Program-made: the position numbers and the translations under genes
The notes under the pieces: model-generated
The model's input: only the letters and a program-made list of their open reading frames with translations
What the model was told of the DNA's origin: nothing
Database searches by the model: none
Source of the DNA: Bacillota bacterium
Lineage (GTDB): Bacteria; Bacillota; Limnochordia; Limnochordales; ZCTH02-B6
Assembly (NCBI GenBank): GCA_017656145.1
Contig: JACDOI010000001.1
Location: 60,226 to 124,225 of the forward strand
Direction: 5' to 3'
DNA length: 64,000 bases
In this document: one piece after another, positions 49,135 through 59,149 of the stretch
Numbering within the stretch: the stretch's first letter is position 1
Layout of the letters: each line of letters starts with the position of its first letter

Positions 49135-50390
49135 GGCCTGTCGGCCAGCGCTCGGGTCGGGCGGGCGAACCGGGCCGCTACATAGTCTTCCAGGATGGTG
49201 ATGAACTCCGACACGATGTTGTCCCCGCGCAAAGTGGTGAGCAAGCGGCCGTCGACGTACACCGGCGCCTTCGGTTCTTCGAACGTTCCCGGCAGCGAGA
49301 TGCCGATGTCAGCATGCTTGCTTTCCCCGGGACCGTTGACGACGCAGCCCATGACCGCGACCTTAAGCCCCTCCACACCGGGGTATTGCTGGCGCCAGAC
49401 GGGCATGCGACCCTGGATGTGGCGCTGCACCGCGTCTGCCAACTCCTGGAAAAAGGTGCTGGACGTCCTGCCGCATCCGGGACAAGCGGTTACCTGCGGT
49501 GCGAACGACCGCAGCTCGAGCGACTGCAAGATCTGCTGGCATACCCGGACTTCTTCGGCCCGGTCGCCCCCAGGCCGGGGCGTCAGCGACACCCGGATCG
49601 TGTCGCCAATCCCTTCATGTAGAAGGACGGCCAAAGCGGCGGTGCTGGCGATGATGCCTTTCACGCCCATACCGGCCTCGGTGAGGCCAAGATGCAACGG
49701 GTAATCGCACAGCGACGCCAGGCGCCTGTAGACCTTGACGAGGTCCCGCACCCCTGACACCTTGGCGCTGATGACGATCCGATCGTGGGGCAACCCGCAC
49801 TCCTCCGCGTAGGCGGCGGACTGCAAGGCGCTTTGGACCATGGCCTCCATGGTCACCGACTTGGCATCCAGCGGTTCGGGCCGCCGGGCGTTTTCGTCCA
49901 TTAGGCGGGTCAGGAGAGCCTGATCCAGAGAACCCCAGTTGACACCGATGCGCACGGGCTTGTCGAAGCGAATGGCCTGCTCAATGATGGTGCGGAAATG
50001 GTCGTCCCGGCGGCGGGTGCCGACGTTGCCCGGATTGATCCGATACTTGTCCAGCGCCCGGGCCATGTCGGGAAACCGGGTCAACAGGAGATGGCCGTTG
50101 TAATGGAAGTCGCCGACGATAGGCGTGGTGCACCCACTCTTCCGTAACCGCTCGACGATGTGCGGAACGGCCCGGGCAGCGTCTTCGTTGTTGACTGTGA
50201 TTCGAACGATTTCACTGCCCGCTTCCGCCAGCTCCCGCACCTGGGCGACGGTCGCGTCCACATCGGCGGTGTCGGTGTTGGTCATCGACTGCACCACGAC
50301 AGGGTGTCCACCGCCGATGGGAACCCCTCCTACCCGGACCGTCACCGACCGCCGGCGAGCCCCGCTTGGCGGCGACTCCGCGACTTCCAT
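49131..50390 (-). CDS. ispG: 4-hydroxy-3-methylbut-2-enyl-diphosphate synthase (IspG/GcpE)
   Basis: A 4Fe-4S enzyme of the MEP isoprenoid pathway converting MEcPP to HMBPP. The three cluster cysteines are in CPGCGRT (two) and [10 protein letters not shown]. The N-terminal TIM-barrel begins [27 protein letters not shown] 50390 is chosen because GGAGGG lies ten bases upstream and a strong promoter would start the mRNA near 50422, too close to the ORF-track start at 50417. About 419 residues. Confidence 0.95.
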   Translation of the reverse strand: MEVAESPPSGARRRSVTVRVGGVPIGGGHPVVVQSMTNTDTADVDATVAQVRELAEAGSEIVRITVNNEDAARAVPHIVERLRKSGCTTPIVGDFHYNGHLLLTRFPDMARALDKYRINPGNVGTRRRDDHFRTIIEQAIRFDKPVRIGVNWGSLDQALLTRLMDENARRPEPLDAKSVTMEAMVQSALQSAAYAEECGLPHDRIVISAKVSGVRDLVKVYRRLASLCDYPLHLGLTEAGMGVKGIIASTAALAVLLHEGIGDTIRVSLTPRPGGDRAEEVRVCQQILQSLELRSFAPQVTACPGCGRTSSTFFQELADAVQRHIQGRMPVWRQQYPGVEGLKVAVMGCVVNGPGESKHADIGISLPGTFEEPKAPVYVDGRLLTTLRGDNIVSEFITILEDYVAARFARPTRALADRP

Positions 50391-50428
50391 CAACGGACTT
50401 CCCTCCGTCTGCGGCATGTGACATTCCG

Positions 50429-50456
50429 ATTATACCACAGGCCGGTTGGGGGGCAA
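50429..50456 (-). promoter_or_regulatory. Promoter of ispG
   Basis: Read on the minus strand: TTGCCC (-35, 50451-50456), 16-base spacer ending TGG, then TATAAT (-10, 50429-50434). TG one base before the -10 makes it an extended -10 promoter. Predicted start near 50422. Confidence 0.75.
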
Positions 50457-50592
50457 TCGACCCCGGAAGGTACTCCGCGGTCGAATGTCGTAGTAGCGGT
50501 GGTGCTCAGTCGGCGCATGAAAGACTGAGCCGTAGGATACACCAGTCCGGGCGCTGGCGATTCCCCGCGAGAGGAGAGTCGCACAAAGAGCG

Positions 50593-51660
50593 ATGGAACT
50601 GGGCATTTATACGTTTGTCGAAAACACTTCGGAGTTCACGCTGGACTCGCCCATCGGCGACGATGAGCGCATGCGCCGTCTCCTTGAGGAAGTCCAGCTG
50701 GCGGACGAGGTGGGCCTAGACGTATTCGGCATCGGCGAGCATCACCGGCCCGAGTACTTGTCCTCCGCGCCGGCCGTCATCCTGGCCGCCGCGGCGACCC
50801 GCACCCGGCGCATCCGGCTTACCAGCGCGGTGACGGTGCTGAGTTCCGACGATCCCGTCCGGGTGTTTCAGCAATTCGCGACTCTTGACCTTTTGTCGGG
50901 AGGGCGGGCGGAAATCATGGTGGGGCGCGGCTCGTTCATCGAGTCGTTTCCCCTGTTCGGCTACGATCTCGCCGAGTACGACGAGCTGTTCGACGAGAAG
51001 CTCGGGCTCCTGCTCCAGATCCGGGACAACCCCGCCGCCGTGCGCTGGTCCGGCCGGCACCGGCCCGCCATTGACGGCCTGGGCGTCCATCCCCGTCCCG
51101 TGCAACACCCGCTGCCCGTCTGGGTGGCGGTGGGCGGCACCCCCCGTTCGGCCGTCCGTGCGGGGCAGCTCGGCCTTCCCATGGCGCTGGCCATCATCGG
51201 CGGGCTGCCTGAGCGGTTTCGAGCGTTTGTCGACCTTCACCGGAACGCTGCCCGAACGGCCGGTGGCAGCCCCCCGCGCCTGAGCATCAACTCCCATGGG
51301 TTCATTGCGGACACGTCCCAAAAAGCCAGAGATCTGGCGTTTCCCGCCTTCAAGCACGTCATGGACCGGCTGGGCCAAGAGCGGGGCTGGCCGCCCATGA
51401 CCCGCAGCCAGTTCGACGCGTCGTGCACGTTGCGGGGCGCCAACTTCGTCGGCAGCCCCCAGCAGATCGCAGAGAAGATTCTTTACCAGCACGAAATCTT
51501 CGGACACGACCGGTTCCTGCTGCAGTTCACGGTGGGAACCCTTCCCCACCGCGATGTGCTCCGGTCCATCGAGCTGTTCGGCACCGAGGTCGCCCCGGCG
51601 GTGCGGCGGCACATCACTTCCCGAAAGGATGATCGCCGGTGTGCGCCCGATACACCTTGA
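50593..51660 (+). CDS. LLM-class flavin-dependent oxidoreductase
   Basis: A 355-residue luciferase-like monooxygenase (FMN/F420-type TIM barrel). Family markers are [10 protein letters not shown] near residue 55, the [27 protein letters not shown] region and [11 protein letters not shown]. The substrate is unknown. Start ATG 50593 begins the family-typical MELGIYTF. The end overlaps the start of the YedK gene by 22 bases. Confidence 0.9.
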   Translation: MELGIYTFVENTSEFTLDSPIGDDERMRRLLEEVQLADEVGLDVFGIGEHHRPEYLSSAPAVILAAAATRTRRIRLTSAVTVLSSDDPVRVFQQFATLDLLSGGRAEIMVGRGSFIESFPLFGYDLAEYDELFDEKLGLLLQIRDNPAAVRWSGRHRPAIDGLGVHPRPVQHPLPVWVAVGGTPRSAVRAGQLGLPMALAIIGGLPERFRAFVDLHRNAARTAGGSPPRLSINSHGFIADTSQKARDLAFPAFKHVMDRLGQERGWPPMTRSQFDASCTLRGANFVGSPQQIAEKILYQHEIFGHDRFLLQFTVGTLPHRDVLRSIELFGTEVAPAVRRHITSRKDDRRCAPDTP

Positions 51661-52319
51661 CGGATCCGGGCGAACTCTTGGTGCGCCAGTTTCGTTTGAC
51701 GGCATTGCCGCCGAACTATCGGCCCCGCTACAACATCGCTCCGACCCAACCGGTTACGGTGGTCCTCAACGGCTCCCGCCGCCGGGCGGCCACATTCCGG
51801 TGGGGGCTCATCCCTGCCTGGGCCAAAGATCCCTCCATCGGTCGCCGGCTCATCAACGCCCGGGCCGAGACGGTAGCGGTCAAACCGTCTTTTCGCCACA
51901 GCCTCCGGCGCCGGCGCTGCCTCATTCCAGCCGACGGATTCTACGAGTGGCGCGACGCGGGCGGGCGGAAGCAGCCGGTGCGGGTCGTGCCAGCGCGGCG
52001 GGAACTGATGGCCTTTGCCGGTCTTTGGGATCGGTGGCAGTCGCCGGACGGGGAGGAAATTTACAGCTGCGTCATCATCACCACCGGCGCGAACGAGCTG
52101 TTGCGCCCGATCCATGACCGGATGCCCGTTATCTTGCGGCCCCAAGACTACGACCTGTGGCTGGACGAGGGAGTGCAAGAGCCGGAGGCGGTGCTCCCGC
52201 TGTTGCGACCGTGCCCGTCACCGGAGCTTCGGGCGTACCCTGTCTCGACGTACGTCAACTCGCCCCGCAACGACGGGCCTGCGTGCATCGCCCCGTTGGC
52301 TGGCGGCGCCCCGCGGTGA
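51639..52319 (+). CDS. YedK/HMCES-type SOS response-associated protein
   Basis: 226 residues of the SRAP family that forms a covalent link to abasic sites in single-stranded DNA. The GTG start is immediately followed by Cys2 (CARYT), the catalytic nucleophile. NARAETV and DGFYEWR hold the conserved Asn and Glu, and the active-site His is in IHDRMPVIL. The C-terminal [12 protein letters not shown] segment is typical. AAAGGA precedes the start. Overlaps the oxidoreductase gene. Confidence 0.93.
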   Translation: MCARYTLTDPGELLVRQFRLTALPPNYRPRYNIAPTQPVTVVLNGSRRRAATFRWGLIPAWAKDPSIGRRLINARAETVAVKPSFRHSLRRRRCLIPADGFYEWRDAGGRKQPVRVVPARRELMAFAGLWDRWQSPDGEEIYSCVIITTGANELLRPIHDRMPVILRPQDYDLWLDEGVQEPEAVLPLLRPCPSPELRAYPVSTYVNSPRNDGPACIAPLAGGAPR

Positions 52320-52353
52320 CCCCGGCGATGCGAGCGGTTACGGAGGGAACACG

Positions 52354-53319
52354 ATGGCTTCGTCCAAACGCGTGACCTTGCTCATCTATCACCCGGCCCG
52401 CGAGCAGGCCCTTCAAATCCGCGACGTGGTGGCGGCCCGATTTCCCCAGCTTTGCATCGGAGTCGCCGCGACGGCTGAGCAAGCCCGGCCGCTGGTGGCC
52501 GGGGCGGACATCATCGCCGGATGGGGCTTTCCGCCGGAACTTTTGGCCGGGGCCCGCCGCCTGCGATGGTTCCACAAGCTGGGAGCCGGGGTGGACGATC
52601 TGGTCCTCTCCGACCGGCTCCCGGCCGAGGTCGTCCTGACCCGCACAAACGGCCGGGTGTTCGCGCGCCGCATGGCCGAATACGTCATGGCCTACATCCT
52701 GGCCTTTTGCCAGGACATCCGCCGCGTCGTGCGCCAGCAGCAAGCCCGCCGGTGGCAACCGTTCTTACCGAAGACGGCCGCGGGACGGACCGTCGGGGTG
52801 GCGGGCCTTGGCGACATCGGCACCGAAGTGGCCCAGCTTGCCACAGCGATGGGCATGCGGGTCGTCGGATGGCGCCGTTCCCCGGCCGCCGTGGGGGGCG
52901 TCGAGCGGGTCTATGCGGGGCGGAAGGAGCTCGTTCCGTTTTTGGCCGAATCGGAGTTCGTCGTCATCGTCCTGCCGCTCACGCGGGAGACCCGCGGCCT
53001 GTTGGGCCGCCAGGAGCTTTCGGCCATGCGCCAAGGGGCGTACCTGATCAACGTCGGCCGCGGCCCGATCGTCGACGAAGCGGCGCTCCTCGAGGCGCTG
53101 CAGTCGGGCCGCCTGGCCGGCGCCGCGCTGGACGTGTTCGCGCGCGAGCCGCTGCCTGAAGGGCATCCGCTCTGGGAGCTCGACAATGTCTACATTACGC
53201 CCCACATCTCGGGCCCCGGACTGCCGGAAGAGCTGGGCGAGGAGCTGTGCGCCAACCTGGCGCGGTACATGCGGGGCGAGCCGCTGGCCAAGCAAGTCCC
53301 GAAAAACCGCGGCTACTGA
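52354..53319 (+). CDS. D-isomer 2-hydroxyacid dehydrogenase
   Basis: 321 residues. The NAD-binding motif is GVAGLGDIGTEVAQLA, with the catalytic Arg and Glu in NVGRGPIVDE and DVFAREPLPEG and the catalytic His in ITPHISG. It reduces a 2-keto acid with NAD(P)H or the reverse; the substrate is not predictable. The start at 52354 follows CGGAGGG; the ORF-track start 113 codons earlier is in YedK shadow sequence. Third gene of a short plus-strand group. Confidence 0.93.
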   Translation: MASSKRVTLLIYHPAREQALQIRDVVAARFPQLCIGVAATAEQARPLVAGADIIAGWGFPPELLAGARRLRWFHKLGAGVDDLVLSDRLPAEVVLTRTNGRVFARRMAEYVMAYILAFCQDIRRVVRQQQARRWQPFLPKTAAGRTVGVAGLGDIGTEVAQLATAMGMRVVGWRRSPAAVGGVERVYAGRKELVPFLAESEFVVIVLPLTRETRGLLGRQELSAMRQGAYLINVGRGPIVDEAALLEALQSGRLAGAALDVFAREPLPEGHPLWELDNVYITPHISGPGLPEELGEELCANLARYMRGEPLAKQVPKNRGY

Positions 53320-53346
53320 GGGACCCCGGAATTCCAGCGCGGGCGA

Positions 53347-53868
53347 TCAAGGCGGGCCCATGAGCACCAGCCGGTCGCCGGGCGCGATACCCAGCTGGGC
53401 GGATCGGCCCCCGGGAATTTCAAGCACCATGGTGACCGGCTCCGGCGACGGGTATGACGGGCACGGGCCTTGCCGCGGGCACGGCTCGACGCCGGCGACG
53501 ATGGATGCGATGGTCCCGTCGTCCCGGGCAAATACGAAGTCCAACGGAATGAGGGTGTTTTTCATCCACATAGCCACCGGCTGAGGCAGCGGCCACATGA
53601 ACAGCATCCCCCGGTCCGGCGCCAGTTCGGTCCGGCCCATGAGGCCGATGGCTTGCGCTTGGGGGGTGAGTGCCAGTTCGACGACAAACCGGGCCAGCTC
53701 CTCCCCGGCCCGCTCGATGGCGAGCACCCGCTCGGGGAGACCTGTGTTGACAGGAATGGCTTGTGCACCTGCCGGGCGGGTCCAACCGAGCCCCACCGCC
53801 GCGGCTGCCGCCAGGAAGATGAGCCAGGTTGCCGCCCGGCACCGATGCCGCCAGCCGTTCACCGGCAC
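53347..53868 (-). CDS. Exported DUF192 protein
   Basis: 173 residues with a leader (WLIFLAAAAAVGLGW) and the DUF192 core: GLMGRTELAPDRGMLFMW, then WMKNTLIPLDFVF and VLEIPGGRSAQLGIAPGD. The function of the family is unknown. GTG 53868 follows AAAGGAG at eight bases. Its stop faces that of the hydroxyacid dehydrogenase 27 bases away. Confidence 0.9.
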   Translation of the reverse strand: MPVNGWRHRCRAATWLIFLAAAAAVGLGWTRPAGAQAIPVNTGLPERVLAIERAGEELARFVVELALTPQAQAIGLMGRTELAPDRGMLFMWPLPQPVAMWMKNTLIPLDFVFARDDGTIASIVAGVEPCPRQGPCPSYPSPEPVTMVLEIPGGRSAQLGIAPGDRLVLMGPP

Positions 53869-53937
53869 CGCCGCCACTCCTTTCCCTGCCGCCTGCCGTC
53901 GCTTTACGCAAAGCCGCCCAGCCACCGGGCTCCGGAT

Positions 53938-55119
53938 TTAGGCCGCCGGGTTTTCAAACACGGCCGCCAAGCCTTGACCGCCGCCGATGCACAGCGTCAC
54001 CAAGCCGAACCGGGCGCCCCGGCGCTCCATCTCATACATCAGCTTTACGGTCAAAATGGCCCCCGTCGCGCCAACCGGATGGCCGTGGGCGATGGCGCCG
54101 CCGTTCACGTTCACCCGTTCCCAGTCCAAACCGAGGTCCCGCACGACCGCCTCGGCTTGGGCGGCGAACGCCTCGTTGAGCTCGATGAGCTCGATATCGG
54201 ATAACGACAGACCGGCCTTCTGCAGCGCCTTTCGCACCGCGGGAACCGGACCGATGCCCATGTAGGCCGGGTCGACCCCCGCGGTAGCCGCCGCTCGCAG
54301 CATCAACCGGGGCCGCAGGCCCAGCTCCTGAGCTTTCTCCGCCGACATGACCACGACCGCGGCCGCCCCGTCGTTGATGCCCGAGGCGTTGCCCGCGGTG
54401 ACGGTGCCGCCTTCCTTGAAGGCCGGTTTCATGGCAGCCAAAGCGTCCAAGGTCGTGTCGGGCCGGGGATGCTCGTCGGTGTCCACGATCCGCTCTCCCC
54501 GCCGGTCCCACACGGTTACCGGCACAATCTGCTCGCGAAACAGCCCGGCCCGCATCGCGGCCGCCATGCGGGTCTGGCTTTGGAGTGCAACCCGATCCTG
54601 AGTCTCGCGATCAATGCCCCATTTCTCGGCCACATTCTCAGCGGTGATCCCCATGTGATACCGGTGAAACGGGTCGCTGAGCATGGTGATGAGCCCGTCT
54701 TCCAGCGTGTCGTGCCCCATCCGGCGGCCCCACCGGGCATGGCGGACGTAGAATGGGATATTGGACATGGACTCGGTGCCCCCAGCGACCGCGACATCGG
54801 CCTCCCCAAGCTGCACGGCCTGGGCGGCGGAGACGATGGCCTGCAATCCCGAGGAGCACAGCCGGTTGACGGTCATGGCCGGAACGCTTTTGGCTAGGCC
54901 GGCCTTGAGGCTGGCAGTCCGGGCGACGTAGGCGTCTTCGCCGATTTGCCCCACACAGCCGAGAACGACCTCGTCGACGCCGTCGGGCGACAGCCCAGCG
55001 CGCCGAACCGCCTCCCGGATCGCTAGGGCCGCGAGATCGCTTGCGGAAACGTCCTTAAGCGCCCCGCCGAACCGTCCGACGGGCGTGCGCACCCCTTCTA
55101 CGAGCACCGCACGGCGCAT
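53938..55119 (-). CDS. Acetyl-CoA acetyltransferase (thiolase)
   Basis: 393 residues, thiolase II family. Condenses or cleaves acyl-CoA using the acylation Cys in NRLCSSGLQ, the His in [12 protein letters not shown] and the second Cys in LCIGGGQG. The real start is ATG 55119 ([13 protein letters not shown]); the ORF-track start adds 84 junk residues over the intergenic region. Biosynthetic or degradative direction cannot be told. The broken hydroxyacyl-CoA dehydrogenase lies about 6 kb away and is not linked. Confidence 0.95.
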   Translation of the reverse strand: MRRAVLVEGVRTPVGRFGGALKDVSASDLAALAIREAVRRAGLSPDGVDEVVLGCVGQIGEDAYVARTASLKAGLAKSVPAMTVNRLCSSGLQAIVSAAQAVQLGEADVAVAGGTESMSNIPFYVRHARWGRRMGHDTLEDGLITMLSDPFHRYHMGITAENVAEKWGIDRETQDRVALQSQTRMAAAMRAGLFREQIVPVTVWDRRGERIVDTDEHPRPDTTLDALAAMKPAFKEGGTVTAGNASGINDGAAAVVVMSAEKAQELGLRPRLMLRAAATAGVDPAYMGIGPVPAVRKALQKAGLSLSDIELIELNEAFAAQAEAVVRDLGLDWERVNVNGGAIAHGHPVGATGAILTVKLMYEMERRGARFGLVTLCIGGGQGLAAVFENPAA

Positions 55120-55313
55120 CCCTCTGTCGCCCCCTTTGTCCGGCGTCCTCCGCCTGCCTGGCGGCGCCGTCCAAGCGGGCCCGGAGGCCGATATCCGGGT
55201 CCGGAAACGGACAATTTCAATGTTTCGGTACAACGCGTGGAAAACCTTCCGATGGGGCCGTCCCGTCCCTCCCTTTTGCCCGGACGTTTCATTGGTCACC
55301 AGTATTCTTGCCA

Positions 55314-55350
55314 GGAGAAAAATGAACCGGGACGCGCATTCGCGTCCCGG
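55314..55350 (-). terminator. Intrinsic terminator after the sulfurtransferase operon
   Basis: Minus strand: CCGGGACGCG pairs perfectly with CGCGTCCCGG around a four-base loop (55327-55350), followed by TTCATTTTTC. It is a textbook intrinsic terminator, 50 bases past the stop of the 135-residue gene. Confidence 0.85.
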
Positions 55351-55399
55351 CCCACCGCGGTCTTCCCGCAATAGACGTGCACCCTCACCCCGGGGCGGG

Positions 55400-55807
55400 C
55401 TAGCCCTCCGGATTGCGGGAACGCCCGTCCCACTCCTCGATGTCGCCTTCGTCTATGCAGGCTCCCAGGCCCATCCTCATCTTCAGGAAGCGGGCGTTCA
55501 GCGGCGGCACCCGCACGTGGGCCGCGAAGTGCTGGCGCTCCTTGCGGGGCAACTTCAGCACATCGGCCGCAGCCGCATGGATGACGCCCGCGTCGTCAAC
55601 GATGCCGAAGTCCAGCCGCCATCCTTCCGGCGACTGAACCCGCCCGGAGCTGCGGGTGCGGATGAAGGTACACCCGGCCTCCCGGTACTTCTCCAAAACC
55701 CCAATGTCGAAACAGATGGGCAACTGGCCCGGGTCCTTGGCAACCAGCGCCTGCTCGACGTACCGGATGACCAGCTCTGGAGAATAGACGGGCGTCGTCT
55801 CCGCCAC
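55400..55807 (-). CDS. Uncharacterised protein cotranscribed with sulfurtransferase
   Basis: 135 residues, soluble, not recognised. It has [17 protein letters not shown] and a closing acidic [10 protein letters not shown], with three cysteines. The GTG start lies three bases after the sulfurtransferase stop, with AGGAGG eleven bases upstream. It shares the transcript and terminator, so a role near sulfur transfer is possible. Confidence 0.75.
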   Translation of the reverse strand: MAETTPVYSPELVIRYVEQALVAKDPGQLPICFDIGVLEKYREAGCTFIRTRSSGRVQSPEGWRLDFGIVDDAGVIHAAAADVLKLPRKERQHFAAHVRVPPLNARFLKMRMGLGACIDEGDIEEWDGRSRNPEG

Positions 55808-55810
55808 CGT

Positions 55811-56674
55811 TTACCGCGCCTCCTGGGCGGCACGGCTTGGGTTTTCGATCGGCGTGCCGACCATGCTGCCCCATTCGGTCCATGAGCCGTCGTAGTTGCG
55901 CACGTCCCGAAAGCCCAACAGCTCCTTCAGGACGAACCAGGTGTGGCTTGAGCGCTCGCCGATGCGGCAGTAGGTGATAACATCCTTGTCGGGGGTGACG
56001 CCCACTTCTTCGTACAGGCGCCGCAGCTCGTCGGCGGACTTGAACGTGCCGTCCTCGTTGACCGCCTTGGACCAGGGCACGTTGACCGCCGTCGGGATGT
56101 GGCCGGCCCGCTGAGCCGTCTCCTGCATGCCCGGCGGGGCCAAAATCTCGCCGTTGAACTCCTGCGGAGAACGCACATCCACCAGCGCCCGGCGGCCCAG
56201 GCTCTCCAGCACAAACGGCTGCTTGGCCCGGAGATCCTCATTCACTTGCGTAACCCGGTAGTCGCTGGGCGCAGGCGCGGGGATTTCGTTGCTGAGGGGC
56301 CGGCCCTCGGCGACCCACTTTTTGCGGCCGCCGTTCATCAAGCGGACATCGTCGTGCCCGTACAGCTTGAGCTGCCAGTAGGCGTAGGCGGCGAACCAGT
56401 TGTTGTTGTCGCCGTACAAAACGATCGTATCCTCGTTGGCGATGCCCGACCGCCGCAGCAAGGCCTCCATCTGCTCGCGGCTTAAAATGTCCCGGCGCAC
56501 CGGATCTTGCAAGTCGGTGCCCCAATTCCAGCAAATCGCGCCCGGGATGTGGCCGTCCTCATAGTACGCCTCTGTCTCCACGTCCACCTCGACCAGCTTG
56601 ACCCGGGGATCCTGCAAATGATCCGCTACCCACTGCGTCGAAACCAATGCCCTCGGATTGGCGTACTCAGCCAC
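55811..56674 (-). CDS. Thiosulfate sulfurtransferase (two-domain rhodanese)
   Basis: 287 residues, two rhodanese domains. The C-terminal active loop is CRIGERSSHTW; the CRxGER type indicates thiosulfate rather than mercaptopyruvate as donor. The N-terminal domain lacks the Cys (YGDNNNWFA), as normal. It transfers sulfane sulfur to cyanide or thiol acceptors. It has a strong promoter of its own. Confidence 0.93.
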   Translation of the reverse strand: MAEYANPRALVSTQWVADHLQDPRVKLVEVDVETEAYYEDGHIPGAICWNWGTDLQDPVRRDILSREQMEALLRRSGIANEDTIVLYGDNNNWFAAYAYWQLKLYGHDDVRLMNGGRKKWVAEGRPLSNEIPAPAPSDYRVTQVNEDLRAKQPFVLESLGRRALVDVRSPQEFNGEILAPPGMQETAQRAGHIPTAVNVPWSKAVNEDGTFKSADELRRLYEEVGVTPDKDVITYCRIGERSSHTWFVLKELLGFRDVRNYDGSWTEWGSMVGTPIENPSRAAQEAR

Positions 56675-56725
56675 GGGCAGCGCCCTCCTTCCACGGAATC
56701 GGACCGGCGTGTTCAGCCGGGACTA

Positions 56726-56754
56726 ATTATACAAATTCCGCGCGGAATGGTCAA
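56726..56754 (-). promoter_or_regulatory. Sulfurtransferase promoter with palindromic spacer
   Basis: Minus strand: TTGACC (-35, 56749-56754), exactly 17 bases, TATAAT (-10, 56726-56731). The spacer contains the perfect 14-base palindrome ATTCCGCGCGGAAT (56735-56748) directly against the -35 box. A dimeric repressor bound there would block RNA polymerase. Confidence 0.8.
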
Positions 56755-56806
56755 GTATGGACGACAGCGCGCTGGCCAAAAGCGGCCCCAGCGCCATCCC
56801 GGACGT

Positions 56807-57289
56807 TCAGAGATCGGCCAGCGCCTTCAGCACCTCGTCCACATGCCCGCCCACCTTGACCTTGCGGAAGACGCGACGCACAATGCCCTCTGAGTCGATG
56901 ATGAACGTGGACCGCTCGATGCCCCGGTATCGCCGGCCGAACAAGCTTTTCTCCTTCCAGGCGCCGTACAAGGCCGCGGTCTGGCCGCCCTCATCCGATA
57001 GCAGCGGAAACGGGAAGTGGTGCCGGGCTTTGAAGCGCCGGTGGGACTCGACGCTGTCGGGACTCAGCCCAAGCACCGCCGCACCCGCTTCTTGAAGCCG
57101 GTCGAAATTGTCTCGAAACGAGCACGCTTCCAGCGTGCACCCAGGTGTGTTGTCCTTCGGGTACATGAACAGGACCACCGGCCTTCCCCGGAAATCGGAC
57201 AGGCGCACGATCCGGCCCTGATCGTCCGGCAGTGCGAAGTCAGGTGCCGCTTCGCCCACGTTCACCCGCTGGTCTTCCGCTTCCGGCAT
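56807..57289 (-). CDS. bcp: Peroxiredoxin, BCP/PrxQ type
   Basis: 160 residues. The peroxidatic Cys is in PKDNTPGCTLEAC, with a second Cys five residues later as in atypical 2-Cys PrxQ enzymes. It reduces peroxides using thioredoxin. The catalytic Arg and the PFPLLSDEGG segment are present. It is separated from the sulfurtransferase by that gene's promoter. Confidence 0.95.
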   Translation of the reverse strand: MPEAEDQRVNVGEAAPDFALPDDQGRIVRLSDFRGRPVVLFMYPKDNTPGCTLEACSFRDNFDRLQEAGAAVLGLSPDSVESHRRFKARHHFPFPLLSDEGGQTAALYGAWKEKSLFGRRYRGIERSTFIIDSEGIVRRVFRKVKVGGHVDEVLKALADL

Positions 57290-57342
57290 CGCAAAACCCC
57301 TCCTTCCAGGCCAAAGGCGTACGCCTGTCCGACGACGGCCGG

Positions 57343-58041
57343 CTAAAGCAGCGCGCCCGCCACCCGGGCCACCGCCTCATGGGCGACGATGACGGGACAG
57401 CCGGCGATCGGGCGAATCTCTTCCTTCATGGCTGCGGTGTATCCCATGCAGTCCAAGACGACCAGAGTCGCTCCCGCAGCCCGCAATGCCTGAGCCGCCC
57501 GGAGGCGTTCTCCGGTGGAACCGTAGGGAGAGCCGGCAGCGACCGCGACGTCTATCCCTAGCTCTTGCCAGCGGTTGCGGACAGTGTCGATTTGCTCCTC
57601 CAGAGGCACCATCACCCCAAGTAGCCCGTCCCGATGCACCCCCAAGACGACGTGCCGCAAAATCCGGTCCGGCTCAAGCACCAGCGCGCCGGATCCCATC
57701 CGGGGAAACGTGCCGGTACACAGGAGGACAATAAGACTCACGCCCTCCTTCTCCAACCGGGCGACGCTATCTTTCATCCGGGACAGGACCAGATCCTTGT
57801 CGACACGCACCGATGATCCGTCCCGCAAGCGGGTGACCAAAACCCGGTGCGGGTCCTGGGGCTCCAGGAGGGCCAGATCCTGGGGCCCCAGGCCGTCCAG
57901 CGCGCCGGCTTCGATCACTTCAACCGCGCCCAGGTGGGGCAGCATTCGCGGGACCACATCGCTGCGGGGCGATTGGCCGATGGTCACCAGCCCGATTCGC
58001 CTCGGCCGGTCTTCACCTGGCACCGGATTCCGGAAAGGCAT
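57343..58041 (-). CDS. AroM family protein
   Basis: 232 residues of the AroM family (GLVTIGQSPRSDVVP at the N terminus; ALRAAGATLVVLDCMGY near the C terminus). The fold resembles the Asp/Glu racemase group, but activity is unknown. ATG 58041 follows AGGAGG and overlaps the DUF917 gene end by 29 bases. It is the last gene of the transporter operon. Confidence 0.9.
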   Translation of the reverse strand: MPFRNPVPGEDRPRRIGLVTIGQSPRSDVVPRMLPHLGAVEVIEAGALDGLGPQDLALLEPQDPHRVLVTRLRDGSSVRVDKDLVLSRMKDSVARLEKEGVSLIVLLCTGTFPRMGSGALVLEPDRILRHVVLGVHRDGLLGVMVPLEEQIDTVRNRWQELGIDVAVAAGSPYGSTGERLRAAQALRAAGATLVVLDCMGYTAAMKEEIRPIAGCPVIVAHEAVARVAGALL

Positions 58042-59116
58042 ACGATACAACCTCCTGGCCGATGACCTCTTCGACGGCGCGGAACAGCTCCGGGTCCCGC
58101 ATGCCCGCACCGAGCGGGAGGGAACCTGCCGGGATGTAGACGATAACGACGTCCATGCCTTCCCGGATGTCCGCGCCGGAAACGGGCAACCCGCTGTCGG
58201 CGGCAATGGTCGCCAGCAAGTCGGGAAACGTTCCCAGGCGCTGGCCGCTGCTTTCCAGGGTCATGTACTCGTTCCAAAAGCTCAACTCGTACTCATCGTC
58301 CCCCGCCTGCACTGCCACTTGGCCGTAGTCGAATCCGCCCTCGGTCACCAGGCGGAACCGGGAAACCCGCCCTTGGGCTACCACGTTCCCGTTCAAGATG
58401 CCCGCGGCGGCGGCCGCCACCGCCGGACCGCCTCCGGACATGGCTTCCCTCATGGCCCGGCCGACCCGGGCGGCCAAGCCAATGGCACCGACCGCAGCGT
58501 GTTCCCGGACGTAGGAAACAGTCACTGGGTTGCGGGCGACCGCCACCAATCCCCCGGCGTCCACCGCCGCCCGCCGGATCGCAGCGGCCGCCACGTTCAT
58601 TGATCCTTCGACCACCATCCGAATCCGGCGACCCTTGTCCGGGTCGCCGCCTACGGCGGTCTGGACGGAGCGGTAACCGGGTTTCCGATGCAGCCCCATA
58701 GCCCCCATCAGTCCCGTCGGGTGGGCCCGGCCGTTGCACGGGGCATCCACCACCGGAATGCCCAGGATGGCCGCTTGAAACCAGCCGTTGACCGTCGAGG
58801 ACCCGCCGTTTTCGCTAGTGATCAAGCCGGCCAGCGGCACCCTGGCCGACTCCTGCAACAAGCGGACGGCCTCCACGTAATCCACCGGTTGCACAAATCG
58901 TTCCGTGGCCGCGGGGGCACCGACCGACGATACCGTTGCCAGCACGTCATCCGCTGCCAGCTCGTCGACGGATACCAGTTTGATCGGGCCCACATCCAGG
59001 GCCAGCAAGCCTTCCCGCAATCCCTCATCCATTGAGCCGCCGCCACCGCCGCCCAACAGGGCGCCGCCAATAACGGCATCGTGCAAAAACTCCCGGTCCA
59101 CGTTCAATCTCATCAT
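58013..59116 (-). CDS. DUF917 family protein
   Basis: 367 residues. N-terminal DAVIGGALLGGGGGGS and later PVVDAPCNGRAHPTG are hallmarks of DUF917. A member of this family has been assigned as an S-methyl thiohydantoin desulfurase, so hydantoin-type chemistry is plausible. GGAGAGGG lies just before two adjacent ATGs (59116, 59113). Flanked by a hydantoin racemase-like gene and aroM. Confidence 0.9.
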   Translation of the reverse strand: MMRLNVDREFLHDAVIGGALLGGGGGGSMDEGLREGLLALDVGPIKLVSVDELAADDVLATVSSVGAPAATERFVQPVDYVEAVRLLQESARVPLAGLITSENGGSSTVNGWFQAAILGIPVVDAPCNGRAHPTGLMGAMGLHRKPGYRSVQTAVGGDPDKGRRIRMVVEGSMNVAAAAIRRAAVDAGGLVAVARNPVTVSYVREHAAVGAIGLAARVGRAMREAMSGGGPAVAAAAAGILNGNVVAQGRVSRFRLVTEGGFDYGQVAVQAGDDEYELSFWNEYMTLESSGQRLGTFPDLLATIAADSGLPVSGADIREGMDVVIVYIPAGSLPLGAGMRDPELFRAVEEVIGQEVVSYAFPESGAR

Positions 59117-59149
59117 CCCTCTCCTGCCACGGCTCCGGATCCGAACAGC

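Noticed and set aside
53938-55371. 477-residue thiolase with N-terminal extension
   Set aside because: The extra 84 residues cross a terminator hairpin and have no thiolase similarity; ATG 55119 matches the family start.
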